This document shows, piece after piece, positions 1 through 11,690 of a stretch of 64,000 bases of DNA. Position numbers and translations under genes: made by a program. The notes under the pieces were generated by a model. The model was not told the DNA's origin and did no database searches. It saw only the letters and a program-made list of their open reading frames with translations. Numbering within the stretch: the first letter of the stretch is position 1; the number at the start of each line of letters is the position of its first letter. Origin of the DNA: Vandiemenella viatica (taxonomy: Eukaryota; Arthropoda; Insecta; Orthoptera; Morabidae). The stretch lies in contig JARYHS010013630.1 of NCBI GenBank assembly GCA_031002005.1, positions 238,335,539 through 238,399,538 on the forward strand. Direction: 5' to 3'.

Positions 1-964
1 CCGAGGACCAAACAACGAAATGGCAAAGTTTTTGTTTTGATCCAGTTTATTTGAATAGGCTCCCTATAATATAATTTTAAAACATTGTATGTGTGATATT
101 CCGTTTTTACTCATCTAACGTATGCAATTTTTACGTTTACAGATTATTATTTTCACTAGCCGACGAACATATTAACTCAGAGGGCTTCATAAAGAAAAAT
201 AAAAAAAACTAAACACGCGTTAATAACTAAACACTGATTATCCTTCATGCAAAAGGAACCATCATCCATAGGATGTCGTTCCCCTCCAAGCATATTTACC
301 TAGCTACAGCAACGAGGAATCAACGCTTTAACCAATTACATTACACAGTACAGGAACAAGGGAAAATAAACCGCATTCTTTCAGGCACGCAACCAAACAA
401 TCTTCTTGTACACATGAAGAAATAATATTCTCTGTCTACTACTACTTTCAAACAATTCGGAAACAATGTTCTTTGCATTCTCTCACAGCAGGCGAAATAA
501 GCCAATGATGGTAGCTTGTTTTCCTTTCCTCCGCGGTGTGAATATGAACATGAAATCCAAACCACAGCGCCTTCACGGCGATTAACAAATTACCACGTAA
601 GACGTTGTAGAACTATGCAAAGATGTACTTATGTTAGTTTCCCTCGCGGATCAATTAAAAGCGATTGGAAATGTGTAAAAACATTTTTCATAAAATTAAA
701 TATATAATGGGCTAATGGATCAGACAACAATTTTTTAAATAAATCTCAATGTTAAATGAAATGAGATACGTTTTTCATCAGTTTCTTTTCTAAAAGTATT
801 CATTATTTTTGATAATTAAAAAGATAGACCGGATGTTTCTGACATGCCGTTATTAAAAAACATTACTTTTTCTCTCTGATATACTATCGTTTCTTTGTTA
901 AACTAGCTGTAGTTGTAAATTCAGAAAGATGTAATAATAAGTAAGACTAACGGTAACCCTCTAA
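1..964. other. Anonymous AT-rich DNA
   Basis: I see no gene, terminal inverted repeat, SINE head or tandem repeat in this stretch. The short open frames at about 340-707 overlap on opposite strands and look like no family I know. Confidence 0.6.
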
Positions 965-1190
965 CCGATCATGATGCGTGTGATGTAACGCTCTTTTCTC
1001 GCATAGGGGAGGACGCTGGTTCGAATCCCCGTCCGATCATCCAGAGCTGGATTTTCCGTGGTTTCCTCAAATAATTCTAAGCGAATTCCGGGACAATTCC
1101 TTCAAAAAAACATGGCTGAATTCCTTTCCACTCCTTACCCCCAGTTCTTTCCCGCCTTTAATGACCTCGACAAAGCGTATATCCAAAAGC
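965..1190 (+). repeat. Degenerate tRNA-derived SINE
   Basis: A B-box-like GGTTCGAATCC lies at about 1,018-1,028. It is followed by the same body as the better copy at 1,389-1,644: the CATCCAGA motif, a TTTTCC-TGGTTTCC block, the CCGGGA-ATTCCTTC block and a GACCTCGA tail. The A-box side is eroded. This is the most diverged full-length copy of the family in the window. Confidence 0.75.
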
Positions 1191-1388
1191 AAGTACGGCG
1201 GTAATATTTTTTTTATTTCCTTTTTATTCTCTTGTGAAAATCATTCCTTGTCATGGAACTGAAATATAATTTTTCGAGCTTTACAGCTTGGCGACGCCAT
1301 TATAGTAGATAAAGTATAGGTGATAAGAAACAGGAAGAAATGGCCATATGCAGGAACCATCCCGGCAGACTCCTAGAGTGATTTCACC

Positions 1389-1644
1389 GAGCGGGGCGGT
1401 GTAACGGTTAGCGTTCTCGCCTCGCATTCGGGAGGACGGCGGTTCGAATCCCCGTCCGGGCATCCAGATTTGGGTTTTCCATGGTTTCCCCAAATCACTC
1501 CAGGCAAATGCCGGGATGCTTCCTTCAAAAAGGCCATGGCCGAATTCCTTCCCATTCCTTGCCCCCATCCTTCCCCCCCATCCTTTCCCGTCTCGAAAGA
1601 CCTCGATGTTAAAAAGAGACGTAAAGCAGTTACAAAAAAAAAAA
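1389..1644 (+). repeat. tRNA-derived SINE, well preserved
   Basis: The head reads as a tRNA-like promoter. An A-box-like block (GTGTAACGGTTAGCG) is at about 1,398-1,412 and the B box GGTTCGAATCC at 1,441-1,451. The body follows (CATCCAGATTTGGG, GCCGGGATGCTTCC, GGCCATGGCC), and it ends in an A-rich tail at 1,633-1,644. It is about 256 bp and serves as the reference copy for the family here. Copies occur at 965, 1,647, 22,585, 34,440, 39,290 and 45,865. SINEs have no coding capacity and depend on a partner LINE, which cannot be named from this sequence. Confidence 0.85.
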
Positions 1645-1646
1645 TA

Positions 1647-1761
1647 GAGTGATTTCGCGAAACCATGGAACCTGAAATCTAGATGGCCGGGCGAGGATAT
1701 GAACACGCGTCCTCCCGAATGCCAAACCCTAACGTTACCACTTAGCCACCAAGCTTGGTGA
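1647..1761 (-). repeat. Truncated SINE in opposite orientation
   Basis: This is the reverse complement of the tRNA-like head and first part of the body (CATGG, CATCTAGAT, a degenerate B box, GCCAAACC-TAACG-TACCACTTAGC). It abuts the A-tail of the preceding SINE, giving a tail-to-body inverted pair. The 3' half is missing. Confidence 0.65.
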
Positions 1762-1954
1762 TCCCTTCCCCTTAATAACTCACGCTGGTTCAGGGACTAA
1801 ATATAGTCGGAATATGACGGGTACAAGTAACCATAACTGATATCATAAACTAAAACGGGTTTTAAAGGAAAAAGTGAGATAAGAAAGGTGAATACATAGG
1901 TTGAAAGCTTCATTGGAACAATAAAAACACGGAGTAGAGTGAATCCTCTTAAGA

Positions 1955-2165
1955 CAGGCATGTCAAGGATACGGCCCGCGGGCCGCATTCGGCCCCCGGG
2001 CCCTATTAATACGGCCCGCGATCGCAATGTGACACAGAAAGAAGAATCATGTTCTTTAGAACTTTCAGACTTCACTCGATTCCTCTCTTTTTATTTGAAT
2101 CTGGCCCGCCTACACATCCTAAATTTAATATACGGCCCTCTGCAAAATTGAGTTTGACACCTATG
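1955..2165. mobile_element. hAT-type miniature element, degenerate
   Basis: The left end CAGGCATGTCAA and right end TTTGACACCTATG are imperfect inverted repeats of the hAT style. The interior is rich in GGCCCGCGGGCC-type blocks typical of hAT miniature elements. The flanks TCTTAAGA and CTCTAAGA look like an eroded 8 bp target duplication. It has no coding capacity. Confidence 0.55.
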
Positions 2166-3984
2166 CTCTAAGACAAAGTGGAAAATAAATACCAGTGGTG
2201 CCTTCGATATCTTTGGACATCCGTTATCGTATTCTTGCTGACGACCGACAGATTGTTTCAGCGGCAGATACATTTCTAAGATTCATGTTTCTGCAATAAT
2301 GAAAATATTTGGCCTCTGTTTGAGCCATCAAACAGCATTCCAATTTAACTGACAGGACTAATACAGGATGCAGTATTGAGTTATGTTGTATGATCTCATA
2401 CAAGTTTCAAGAGGTGTCTGTATACTATGAGAATCAAGGCCTCAGTTTGAAATCATGAAAAGTGTTTTCAAAATATTCAGAAATAAGTACAAAAAACGCC
2501 GAAAACACTCGAGGAGTATATATTGAACAAAAAACTGAATAACAAACACAGTGTACAGAAGAACAGAGTGCACTGTAGTCTTGGCTGGTTCCCCGCCGTA
2601 TGGTGTAAAAACACGATGTTATGATGGCGCACTTAATCAGTTTCTGACGATGTTGACAGGTTGAACGTTAGAATTACACTATGCGGCAGAGAGCACAGTC
2701 GGAAATTCGTGTTTTGATAACAACGTCCAGAAGCAAACAAGCGAGTACTGCGTTGCAGTGACACTCTGGGAAAACCTCCATCCACGTATTTTCGAACCTG
2801 GATAACAACACCGTTCAACACATTCAACAATTTCTGGAAAAAAAGGAGATGAAATGATCTGGTAAAACATTTAGTGTTTGCGGAATATTTAAATATATGT
2901 TATGGTAGACACTGAAGACAAAAATCAGAATTTTGTACACTTTTTAATTAAATTAATGGAAAGTGGCAAATACTAACTTCTATCTACCACAATGTATGTC
3001 TCAGCGATCGGTCTAAAGACTTGTATCTAAGTTATGAAGCAAGATGCCACTACAACAACACGCGAAAAATAATTTGATGAAGCACATTTTTTTTTAATGA
3101 GAGTTGTGTGAAATAAAACAAAATGAATCAAGTACATTGTGTTTTTATTTTTACTTTTCACATGCAGGTAGTACCACAAATATCATATCCAGGATCATAT
3201 TTCTTATTTATTATGTTATTAACTCCGCCCAATAAAAGTAAATTTTTACATGCAATTATTTCTTGACTAAATAGTGCATAGTTCTATGATGAACTGGGGT
3301 TGTATACCTCTTGATTCACATAAACATTTTTAATATCCACATTTAACAGTTTTTGAACCTTAGCCATACGATAGTCACGTAGCACTTTACTGGTTAAGAT
3401 GCTCACGAACTTCTTGCATGTCTTGCAACTTGGTGGCACCATTTCTGGCACTAGACTTTAGGTGATGAGGCCTGGGTGGAAAAAATATGCTAACACCAAC
3501 TTTCATATACGAATGACCTAACAATTTACGGCAGTCGAAGTGTGGACGCTATCTCCAGCGTAATAGAACTAGTGTCTCCATCTGTGGTGACGTTTTGGAT
3601 GCTTGTCGGTGTGTCAGAGTTTCTATGCAAATGTTGGTTTTGATGTCTGTTTGATGACCATGTAAGCTAAGAGTGGTACTATAACTATATCGTGTGCTTG
3701 GTTAATTGAAGGAAGTGCGAAATTATAAACAAATGTGTTAGTTGGTCCGGAATCCGAAGGTTGGCGTCAGATGGGGGGCGTTGGAACCCAATGGAGAACT
3801 CTCCTGAGTACTGATTGGCTTAAAAAAGTGGAGCAAAATCGCCATAATACTGCAAGAAAGTTACACAGAGATCAGCAAGCAGTTGCTGTCTAAAAGGAAA
3901 TTACCTTGGTATAAAATGGTAATACCGCTATACCATCCAAAATATGGCATTGCAGCCTGTGTTAAGAAAGACTCTTGAATCTAC
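2166..3984. other. Anonymous DNA
   Basis: No recognisable coding region or element ends. The open frames at 2,633-2,870 overlap each other and match no family I recognise. Confidence 0.5.
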
Positions 3985-3989
3985 TCATG

Positions 3990-4290
3990 TTTTTGTGGTA
4001 CTTGGGGCACATGTTGCTGAATGGCTGAGAGGGTGGTTATGTGGGAGATATGAGATGATGCTTACATGAACGGTTTGGTACCTGGGACACATGTTATTAA
4101 ATGACAAAGAGGGCTGAGGTGTGTGAGAGGCGAGACGGTGGTGAAGTGAATATTTTGGACACCAGTTATTAATTAGGAGAGAGGGAGGAGATGTAAACCT
4201 GATACACATGCTACTGAAATACAGAGAAAAGATGAAGCTGGTGTGAACAGGATGGTACCTGGGGCACATTTACCGAATAACTGAAGGGAA
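3990..4290 (+). repeat. Degenerate tandem repeat, irregular 45-80 bp spacing
   Basis: A motif like GGTACCTGGGGCACATGTT followed by a GAATG-GAGAGGG block recurs at about 3,997, 4,077, 4,152, 4,197 and 4,254. Spacing and sequence are both eroded. The open frame on the opposite strand (3,985-4,269) is a product of this repetition. Confidence 0.55.
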
Positions 4291-4719
4291 TTGGGTTACA
4301 GACTTTGGGTAGACCACTGGTTAAATATGATGACATTGTTTGAGATCCCCAATCTGTGTATTAAGTACAGGGGTTGTTGGGCGCGAAAAGGTGTGCTACT
4401 AGACTTGTTTGATAACCCTGTCAGTAACTAATGTAAAAAAGGAATGGAATTGGGATTCATTGGAAAACAGAAGGATTTTCAGAAAGTGCTGGGAGAGTAC
4501 ACGGCGTATGTTGGCGATGAGGCTAAGGATGGATCTTGGTCAAAGAATTAGCAGTAGTGCGTGGAAGAGAAATGATGACCATCAGCATGTGCTGGCACTC
4601 TATTTCATATATAATCGAGGGGGTAAATTTTCTATATCTTCACCTTGGCCGCAGGCGATGGTCTCATGCATTCTGTGGAGAGAACTGCCTTAGCGTGGCT
4701 CGATTTTGATCACACTAGA

Positions 4720-5400
4720 CTGGTTTATGTTGTTGGGATTGGTGAGATTAAATGGAAGGACGCACAGGATTTCTGGTCTGGGGAACACAGGATAATTAGC
4801 ACACAAGCTGTGAATGGAGTCACTGGTGTAGGATTTGTAATGAACAAGAAAGTAGGGAAACGGGTTAGTTATTATGAACAATTTAGTGACAGGATTATTT
4901 TGATGAGGTTAGAAACTAAGCCCGTCCCAACCACATTAGTGCAAGTATATATGCCAACGTCACAGGAAGATGACGAAGAAATAGAAAGAATATACGCTGA
5001 AATTGTAGAATTAATCCAATATGTGAAAGGGGAGGAAAATATAATAATCATGGGTGATTGGAATGCAATAGTGGGAGAAGGAAAAGAGGGGAATACTGTA
5101 GGAAGTTTTGGTCTAGGAGAAAGAAATGAGCGAGGAAGCAGGCTGCTAGAATTTTGTGAAAGATATAAGCTAGTAGTGGCGAACACACTGTTTAAGAACC
5201 ATGCAAGAAGAATATACACCTGGAAACGTCCTGGGGATACAGGCAGATATCAGCTAGATTATATCATGGTCAAACAGAGATTCAGGAATCAAGTTCTGAC
5301 TGTAAGCGTACCCAGGAGCAGACATAGACTCGGACCATAATTTGATAGTAATGAAGTGCAGGCTGAAATTCAAGCGAATAAGGAAGCAGCATAAGCAGAA
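4720..5400 (+). pseudogene. RTE apurinic endonuclease domain, broken
   Basis: This is an exonuclease-endonuclease-phosphatase fold domain that nicks target DNA for target-primed reverse transcription. Visible landmarks are EIKWK and QDFWSG near the start, the MGDWNA block (metal-binding Asp and Asn) at about 5,050-5,068, and QLDYIMV at about 5,250-5,270. The catalytic SDHNLI block at about 5,320-5,345 is in a different frame from the rest, so a single frameshift near 5,310 separates the last His motif from the body. About 60 N-terminal residues present in the copy at 42,758 are absent. Confidence 0.85.
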
Positions 5401-5922
5401 CAAGACTGGAAGTGAATAAACTGAAACAATCTAGCACAAGAGAAAAATTTGCAGAAATGGTAGACTTAGGTCTAAGAAGTAACTAGTGAAAGGAGTTCAA
5501 CCGAGACAAATAGAATTAATTAAAGACCGAAATAATGAAAGCTGGTAAAAACAACATTAGGCTTTAAGGAATAAGCTGCCCGAAAACCTTGGATCACAGA
5601 AGAAATTTTGGAACTGATAGATCAGAGGAGAAGGTACAAAAATGCTCAGGATGAAGCAGGAAGAGAGCAATACAGGCAATTTAGAAATCAAATAAATAGG
5701 AAATGCAAAATAGCAAAAGAAAAATGGCTACAAGAAAAGTGTGAATGAAGTAGAAAAGGAAATGGTCATAGGAAAAGTAGATGTTGCATATAGAAAGATC
5801 AAACAGAATTTTGGAGAAATGGCGTTAACATTAAAGCGGCCGATGGGAAACCTCTTTTAACCTCAGATGATAGAGCTAACCGATGGAAGGAATACATTGA
5901 GAAACTGTATGATGGGGACGAC

Positions 5923-7479
5923 TTGAACAATAGAGTAATGGAAAAGGAAGGCGATGTCAACATTGATGACTTAATAGATCATATTTTGAGGACAGAAATT
6001 AATAAAGCTCTGAATGACTTGAAAGCAAACAAGGCAGTTGGAATTGATGAGATCCCTGCAGAACTTCTTAAATCTCTAGGAGAGGAAGGAATCGAAAGAT
6101 TATTCAAGCTGATATCAAAAAGTTATGAAACAGCAGAAATTCCAACTGATTTTAATAAAAATATCATCTTCACACTTCCAAAGAAAGCACAAGCTGACAA
6201 ATGCGAGAATTATCGCACAATTAGTCTAACATCACATGCTTCAAAATTACTGACCAGAATAATATACAGAAGGATGGAAAGGGTAGTAGAAGAGATAGTA
6301 GGTGAAGATCAGTTTGGGTTTAGGAAAAATCGCGGTACAAGGGAAGCAATTCTGTCTTTAAGATTAATACTTGAAGGGCGGATCAAGAAAAACAAAGATA
6401 CTTTTATGGCATTTGTTGATTTAGAAAAAGCTTTTGATAATGTTAGGTGGGACAAGATGTTCAAAATTTTAAAGAAGTCAGGTCTAAAGTATCGAGATAG
6501 AAGAATCCTCTATAAACTATATCAGAATCAAGTGGCTGTGATAAAAGTAGAGAATCACGAGAGACATGCATCAGTTAAAAAGGGTGTGAGACAAGGTTGT
6601 AGTCTATCCCCGTTAATATTCAACTTGTATGTAGAAGAAGCAATGAAGAAAGTCAAAGAAACATTTCCATGTGGCATAAGTTTTCAGGGAGAAAATATCA
6701 GTATACTACGATTTGCTGACGACATTGTCTTATTAGCAGAGAGGGCTGAGGATATTGAGAAGTTATTGAATGGCATGAACAAAATACTGAAGGAAGATTT
6801 TGGACTGAATATAAATCAAAGTAAAACAAAAGTGATGAAATGTAGCAGTAATGACACCAATACTAGCAGATTAAATATAAAAATAGGATCTGATGCAATA
6901 GGAGAAGTGAGTGAGTTCTGTTACTTGGGAAGCAAAATTACAACCGATGGCCGAAGCAGGAATGATGTTAAAAGCAGAATAGCACTAGCAAAAAGAGCCT
7001 TCATGAAAAAGAGAAACCTTTTAGTTTCAAATATTGATCTAGGAATTAGAAAGAACTTCTTAAAACTCTATGTGTGGAGCACAGCACTTTACGGTAGCGA
7101 AACATGGACTTTAGGAATACCGGAAAGAAAGAAACTTGAAGCATTTGAAATGTGGTGCTACAGAAGAATGCTGAAAATTAGGTGGACAGACAAAGTAAGA
7201 AATGAACGAGTTTTAGAAATGATGGATGAGAAAAGAAGTTTATGGAAGAATCTTACAGGAAGAAGAGACAGGCTGGTAGGTCATATTTTGAGACATGCTG
7301 GATTGGTTAATTTGTTAGTGGAGGGAACAGTTGAAGGTAAGAACTGTAGAGGTAGACAGAGATTAGAATATATGAAGCAGATAATTGAGGACATGGATTG
7401 TAAGGGGTATGTAGAAATGAAGAGGTTAGCACAGGATAGGAAGGGATGGAGGATTGCATCAAACCAGTCTAAAGACTGA
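5923..7479 (+). pseudogene. RTE reverse transcriptase, long open segment
   Basis: An open frame of 518 codons covers the reverse transcriptase of the LINE. In order it shows KANKAVGIDEIPAELLK (fingers), ISLTSHASKLLTRIIYRRM, EDQFGFRKNRGTREA, FVDLEKAFDNVRW (first catalytic Asp), VRQGCSLSPLIFNLY, and FADDIVLL at about residue 264 (the catalytic Asp pair). The C-terminal region includes WTLG and RRMLKIRWTD, typical of RTE elements. The first ATG is not the true start: the frame is preceded by linker sequence carrying stops and a frameshift, so the protein cannot be made as one polyprotein. It is the best-preserved coding region in the window. Confidence 0.9.
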
Positions 7480-7515
7480 CGACAGCAAAAAAAAAATAAA
7501 AAAAAAAAAAATACT

Positions 7516-7804
7516 GGTTTACTCTGCTGCGGACGCATTACTCAGGGCTGAAATTAGTGAGATTAGTACTTGTTAAAAGACGGTATTTTATTCCTGGAAC
7601 ATATGAAGTGCTCGTGTTATGCTGTAAAATAAAGTTATAAGGAAGTTAAAAGGAAGGTAAAAGGGGTGTTAGTATATGCCATAGCGTATATCGCTCTGTT
7701 TCTAATAAATCGCTGACGAAAACTTTACACTTACGAAGGATTACATGTTTAATGGCCTTCGGGCTTCCAGCTTGTCTCCGGTAACTTCACGTGTTCTCCA
7801 CGTG
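7516..7804. other. Anonymous DNA downstream of RTE
   Basis: No feature is recognised here apart from the A-rich 3' tail of the LINE just before it. Confidence 0.5.
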
Positions 7805-7993
7805 TTAGAAGGGAATGAAAGAGTGACCATCTTGTGACTGCGGTGCTGAATAAACCAGTTTTCTTTCCTCACAGACATTTCTGATGTGATTGCATATCAG
7901 TTTCTCCATTAATTTACCAACCACTGAATGGTCTGAAATTTTTACGCTCTTCCTTTTTGGCCCGGTACTAATATCGCATCTTTCCCTTGCCAT
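7805..7993 (-). pseudogene. Scrap of a non-LTR reverse transcriptase
   Basis: The minus-strand reading contains SVVGKLMEKLICNHIRN followed by an ERKLV segment. This matches the conserved block between RT motifs 2 and 3 of CR1/Jockey-type LINEs (typically SVVGKxLEKxI). Only about 60 residues are present and nothing on either side extends it. It could be chance resemblance, but the run of matches is good. Confidence 0.45.
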
Positions 7994-7999
7994 AAGTCT

Positions 8000-10009
8000 C
8001 AGTTCTTAAACGATTAAGGATTTTTACTGAAAATATTGTAAAGTGTGTTCATAAATCTGTAAGAGTGCTGCGTCTGTCTGGCCCTTGGTCCGGCATCACG
8101 CAAAGGCTACAGAACCAATTTCGTTGAGATTTCCACACTTTGTAAGCTTATGGTCTAGCTTAAAATCTGAGGTATACCTTTTGACGTTAAATTAGCGGAT
8201 AACAGAGTAGTAAATTATAATTCGGATTAACTTCCACAAGTGTTGTGTACTCACCTTTGCAAAGAGGGTGATTTCTAATAGAAAACCAGGTTGGAGCATA
8301 AACTTTTACAACATACCCTGTATATTGCTAGAGTAATTATATTTTCAGAACGAGCCTCCATAGATACATAAAAGACGGAGAATTGGGTCAGCGTGCTTGA
8401 CTTTGTACAGTTGTACAGTGAATAGCGCTCACCCCTCGAGCATTATTTACAAAAAAATGCCTGACAGGTAGGTCCAGACGACACAGAAGTAGTATTTATC
8501 GGGAAAATTACCTGCCGAGATCACTGATAGGATTACAAGTGGTGGCATATACATGCTTTCCGAGGTTGATATGCAGCCTTTACCCCTGTTGTACGACTAC
8601 GTAGTTACGCTTGTATTCACAGTAATATGTGAAACAGAGAATATATTCCACCCATATAAAAAAAGTTTCCCATTTCAAACATTAGTAACGTTTAAAGGTA
8701 TACATGTTGTGGAATTGAATTTCAAAAAGTGCAAGGCAATAAATCGATACTGAGTGAAGAATTAGGGTCAGTATGTGAAGGCCTACGAACAAAGGAGACA
8801 GCATACAAAAGTCACATTCATCTGGATTGCTGTTGTGCTGTGTTGATTGACTTTTTAAATAAAAGTAAAGATAAGGGAATAACTCGACGCTTTTGCAACA
8901 CTTAATGGCTGGGCAAATACTTGTCGCAGACATAGAGATCTCATACCAGAGTGCTGACGTCACGTGCGTGTTGAGACACCGGAATGTATTTGTAGATCGC
9001 TAATGCATTTACACAAGTCGAGCACTTAATGGCTGGGCAAATACCTTTCACCGAGCGCTCAGAGTGCTCTCGTCCCGTGCGTGACGAAAGAAGTTGAGCC
9101 AGATGTCATTGCGCGATGAAGTAGTAAATCGGCGAGGGCGGTTTTATACAAGGTAACCTGCAACTAAGTGGACACAATGTTGCTTGTGGAAACAATGTTG
9201 CGTAATCCATCCTCTCCAACAAGTCTTTGACAGTATAGTAAGGCTGTAACGTTGGGGTCTAACATTCGATGTTCTGCCATATGCATTTCGGTTTTCTATA
9301 GTCTCCCCCAGATCGATTTAGGCGAATGCCACGTTGTGTACCAAAGTTTGTACAGCGGACGAATAAATACGCTGTTTATTGTCAAATACAGACTAAATTT
9401 CCTAAATTAGGAAAAACCATATAGTTGACATAAAAACACGCTTTTTATACAGACCGAGGTTTTGAATTCCTGAACTCTGTATTCAAAACTTGAAAATTGC
9501 TATTCCAAATTATTGGTGTATCAGAATACAAAAATGATACATTTCAGACGGAGTAGTCAGTTGGTGATTATATTTTTTAAAAAAGACTGTGATTTGATAT
9601 TAGCTACATCAGTCTAATAATTATCTATTTTTTTAGATTAAATATCCATACAGTATTCGAGTAAGCAATAACTGAATAATAAACTCATCTAATAATTTAT
9701 ATTTAACCCGAATGAGTTAAACAATGAGAGAAATTTTCACGGATGAACTAACATCATCTAAAATAACATTAAACGTTTGATGCAAAAATACTTTAATCTA
9801 AATGAGTAGACGTGTTGGAGCTTTTTTTCATTGAGTCAGCACAAACTGCAGTGGATACGTCGTAATACTCTGCAATACTGATGTATGTTAAGTAGGCTTG
9901 ATGAATGAACCTAGTCTTTGTAGATACAGTGATAAAAACCAGCACGTTTAGTAAGACTTAGCATGAGATGCATTTGATTTACCATAACATTGTAATTCCT
10001 GATAACTAG
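8000..10009. other. Anonymous DNA with a short direct repeat
   Basis: A direct repeat starts with CTTAATGGCTGGGCAAATAC at about 8,902 and again at about 9,027. Each copy is followed by a CAGAGTGCT-GTC-CGTGCGTG block. No coding region or terminal repeats are identified. Confidence 0.45.
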
Positions 10010-10195
10010 TTATGTACATTTGTAAGAACGGAGACATTTCCGGCGTATGCTTGAAATGAAGACTTCACGGGTGTACGGATAGTGTTTTGAAAACACGATA
10101 TTTCGACGACTAGCTCCGTAGTCTTCATCAGGTGTCGAGACATCTGTACAGGTCGGCTGACCGTCGTATACTGAGACAGCCCGAACGAACGAACG
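10010..10195 (-). mobile_element. Penelope-like element 3' fragment with hammerhead-like core
   Basis: On the minus strand the segment reads CTGATGA (10,131-10,125), a GACTA/TAGTC stem, then GAAA (10,104-10,101) and a GTGTTTT/AAAACAC hairpin (10,096-10,082). This is the order of the conserved core of hammerhead ribozymes, which Penelope-like retroelements are known to carry. I cannot pair helix I, so activity is unlikely. The same strand stays open through wording such as YPYTREVFISSI, which I associate with the Penelope 3' region. Confidence 0.4.
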
Positions 10196-10700
10196 AACTT
10201 GGAGGTTTTCATCATCGTGGGCAAGCCCGCGATGATGATGGACGCTTTTGGCATTTCCTGCCACTCCGTCCTGCTGCATAATTTGGCGATTGTTTTGTTC
10301 GAGGTCGGCTAGGCAAAGAGTGCAAGGGCCCTGTATCCACGCTCGGCACCCAGAACAACCAAGCCCCAACCACACGCGCCGGGCTACTGGAGGCAACTTA
10401 CGCATCCCGGGGTGGGATCTGATTTGGGAAGGGGAGGGGGGGGTATTGGAAGTTGGATGTTTAGAGGAAGGACCGCCGCCATAGCTTGTTTATATGTCTT
10501 GTCTTGTTATTGTCAGTTGAAGTTTAATTCCAGGTCATTGGAGACAGCCCAGGTGCCGCACCTCCTTATATAGGCCAACGGCTCTCTCCCACGCCCAAGC
10601 ACGGCGGATGGCAGTGAGTGGGTGGGGGGGGGGGGGACTACAGTTGTTCGCTGCGGGCCGAGAAAGTTAACATTGGGCCGTTTGTGGCGGTTACTCAACA
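10196..10700. other. GC-rich DNA upstream of the Jockey LINE
   Basis: It is GC-richer than its surroundings and has a run of 13 Gs at about 10,624-10,636. Overlapping open frames occur on both strands but none matches a known family. It may be LINE 5' UTR or flanking DNA; the boundary with ORF1 is near 10,700. Confidence 0.35.
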
Positions 10701-11690
10701 TGCGAGCCAAGCTCTCCAAGAACGCTGCCCACTGAAGACCTGAAAGAAGAACTCTCAGAGATGGAATTTACTGTTCAAACGGTGGCCCAACTTCGCCGCC
10801 CAGGCAGCAACATATTAATGCCACTATTCTTGGTGATTCTTGCGGACTGCCAGGAAAACAGGGCAATCTTCGGGGTGGAGAGAATTTGCCACCTCCAAGT
10901 GAAGGTCGAGAAACTTCCGGCAACGACCGGACCTGCGCAATGTTACAACTGCCAGCGTTTCGGTCACGTGGCCAAGAATTGTAAAATGCCTCCAGTCTGC
11001 GTTAAGTGCGCAGAACAACACGACTCCACCAAATGCACCTTGCTGAAAGGACGAGACTCCACCAAGTGTTCCAACTGTGGGGGTGGACACGTGGCCAGTT
11101 ACAAAGGCTGCCCGGCCTTTAAGAGAGCCAGAAACCGACTAAGAGGCCTTCCAACTGAAATAGAAAAACCACCGGAACGTGCATCAATAACAAACAGCAC
11201 AGCGCGGCAAGACCAGACTTCAGCTCCTGAGCAACAGGGCAACCGTCCCACAACAGGGCAAGATCAGGCTCACTCTGCCACGGTAAAGAAGATGTCCGCG
11301 TCGCAGCTGCACCGCAGACGGAGGAGAAAGATAGGATCGAGAAATGTAACCGAGCAACAACTCCTGTTGTCGAGAGAAGACGATACCACTTCCAGAAACG
11401 AACGAGTCACCCCTACCGGGTGCCCCGCTGACCCGTCTGCATCAACGTCAACTGAGCAACGAATCAAATCAGTCGACCCACCTACTGGTCACCACGCCTC
11501 CCATCAACAGCAAAGAAACACAGGCGAATTGGACCGCGAAGCGCAACAGAACCTAGACAGACTTACTAACATGATGGAATCTGCCCTGAAGATGATGTGC
11601 CACCTTACCGAGCAGCTGGAAAAAATGACCAGCGCCGTAACTAATGCTCTAGCTGTCCCAAAGTGCCCACACTGCAACCACAATGGATAG
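10701..11690 (+). pseudogene. Jockey ORF1 nucleic-acid-binding protein (gag-like), 5'-truncated
   Basis: ORF1 protein coats LINE RNA. The frame is open upstream of the ATG at 10,761, and the residues before it (LPTEDLKEELSEMEF) match the PRE_C2HC-type domain, so that ATG is internal. Three CCHC zinc knuckles follow: CYNCQRFGHVAKNC, CVKCAEQHDSTKC, and CSNCGGGHVASYKGC. The latter half is low-complexity, basic and Gln/Thr-rich. The frame ends HNG-stop in an ATGGATAG overlap, so ORF2 starts on the last ORF1 codons, a common Jockey arrangement. The missing N-terminus makes this a 5'-truncated insertion. Confidence 0.88.

Larger units (their letters stand above)
4720..7515 (+). mobile_element. RTE-clade LINE (CFDP2-like), 5'-truncated
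   Basis: The element starts inside the endonuclease: homology to the second copy at 42,760-42,930 begins near 4,720. It then runs through the endonuclease, a linker and the reverse transcriptase, and ends in an A-rich tract after 7,490. It is inactive, with a frameshift near 5,310, stops in the linker (5,380-5,920) and no 5' end. Upstream DNA (4,300-4,719) does not match the second copy. The clade call rests on endonuclease wording close to craniofacial development protein 2-like proteins and on the FADDIV active site. Confidence 0.88.

Noticed and set aside
1389..1460. A tRNA gene on the plus strand
   Set aside because: It is the head of the repeated SINE family, present in several other copies in the window.
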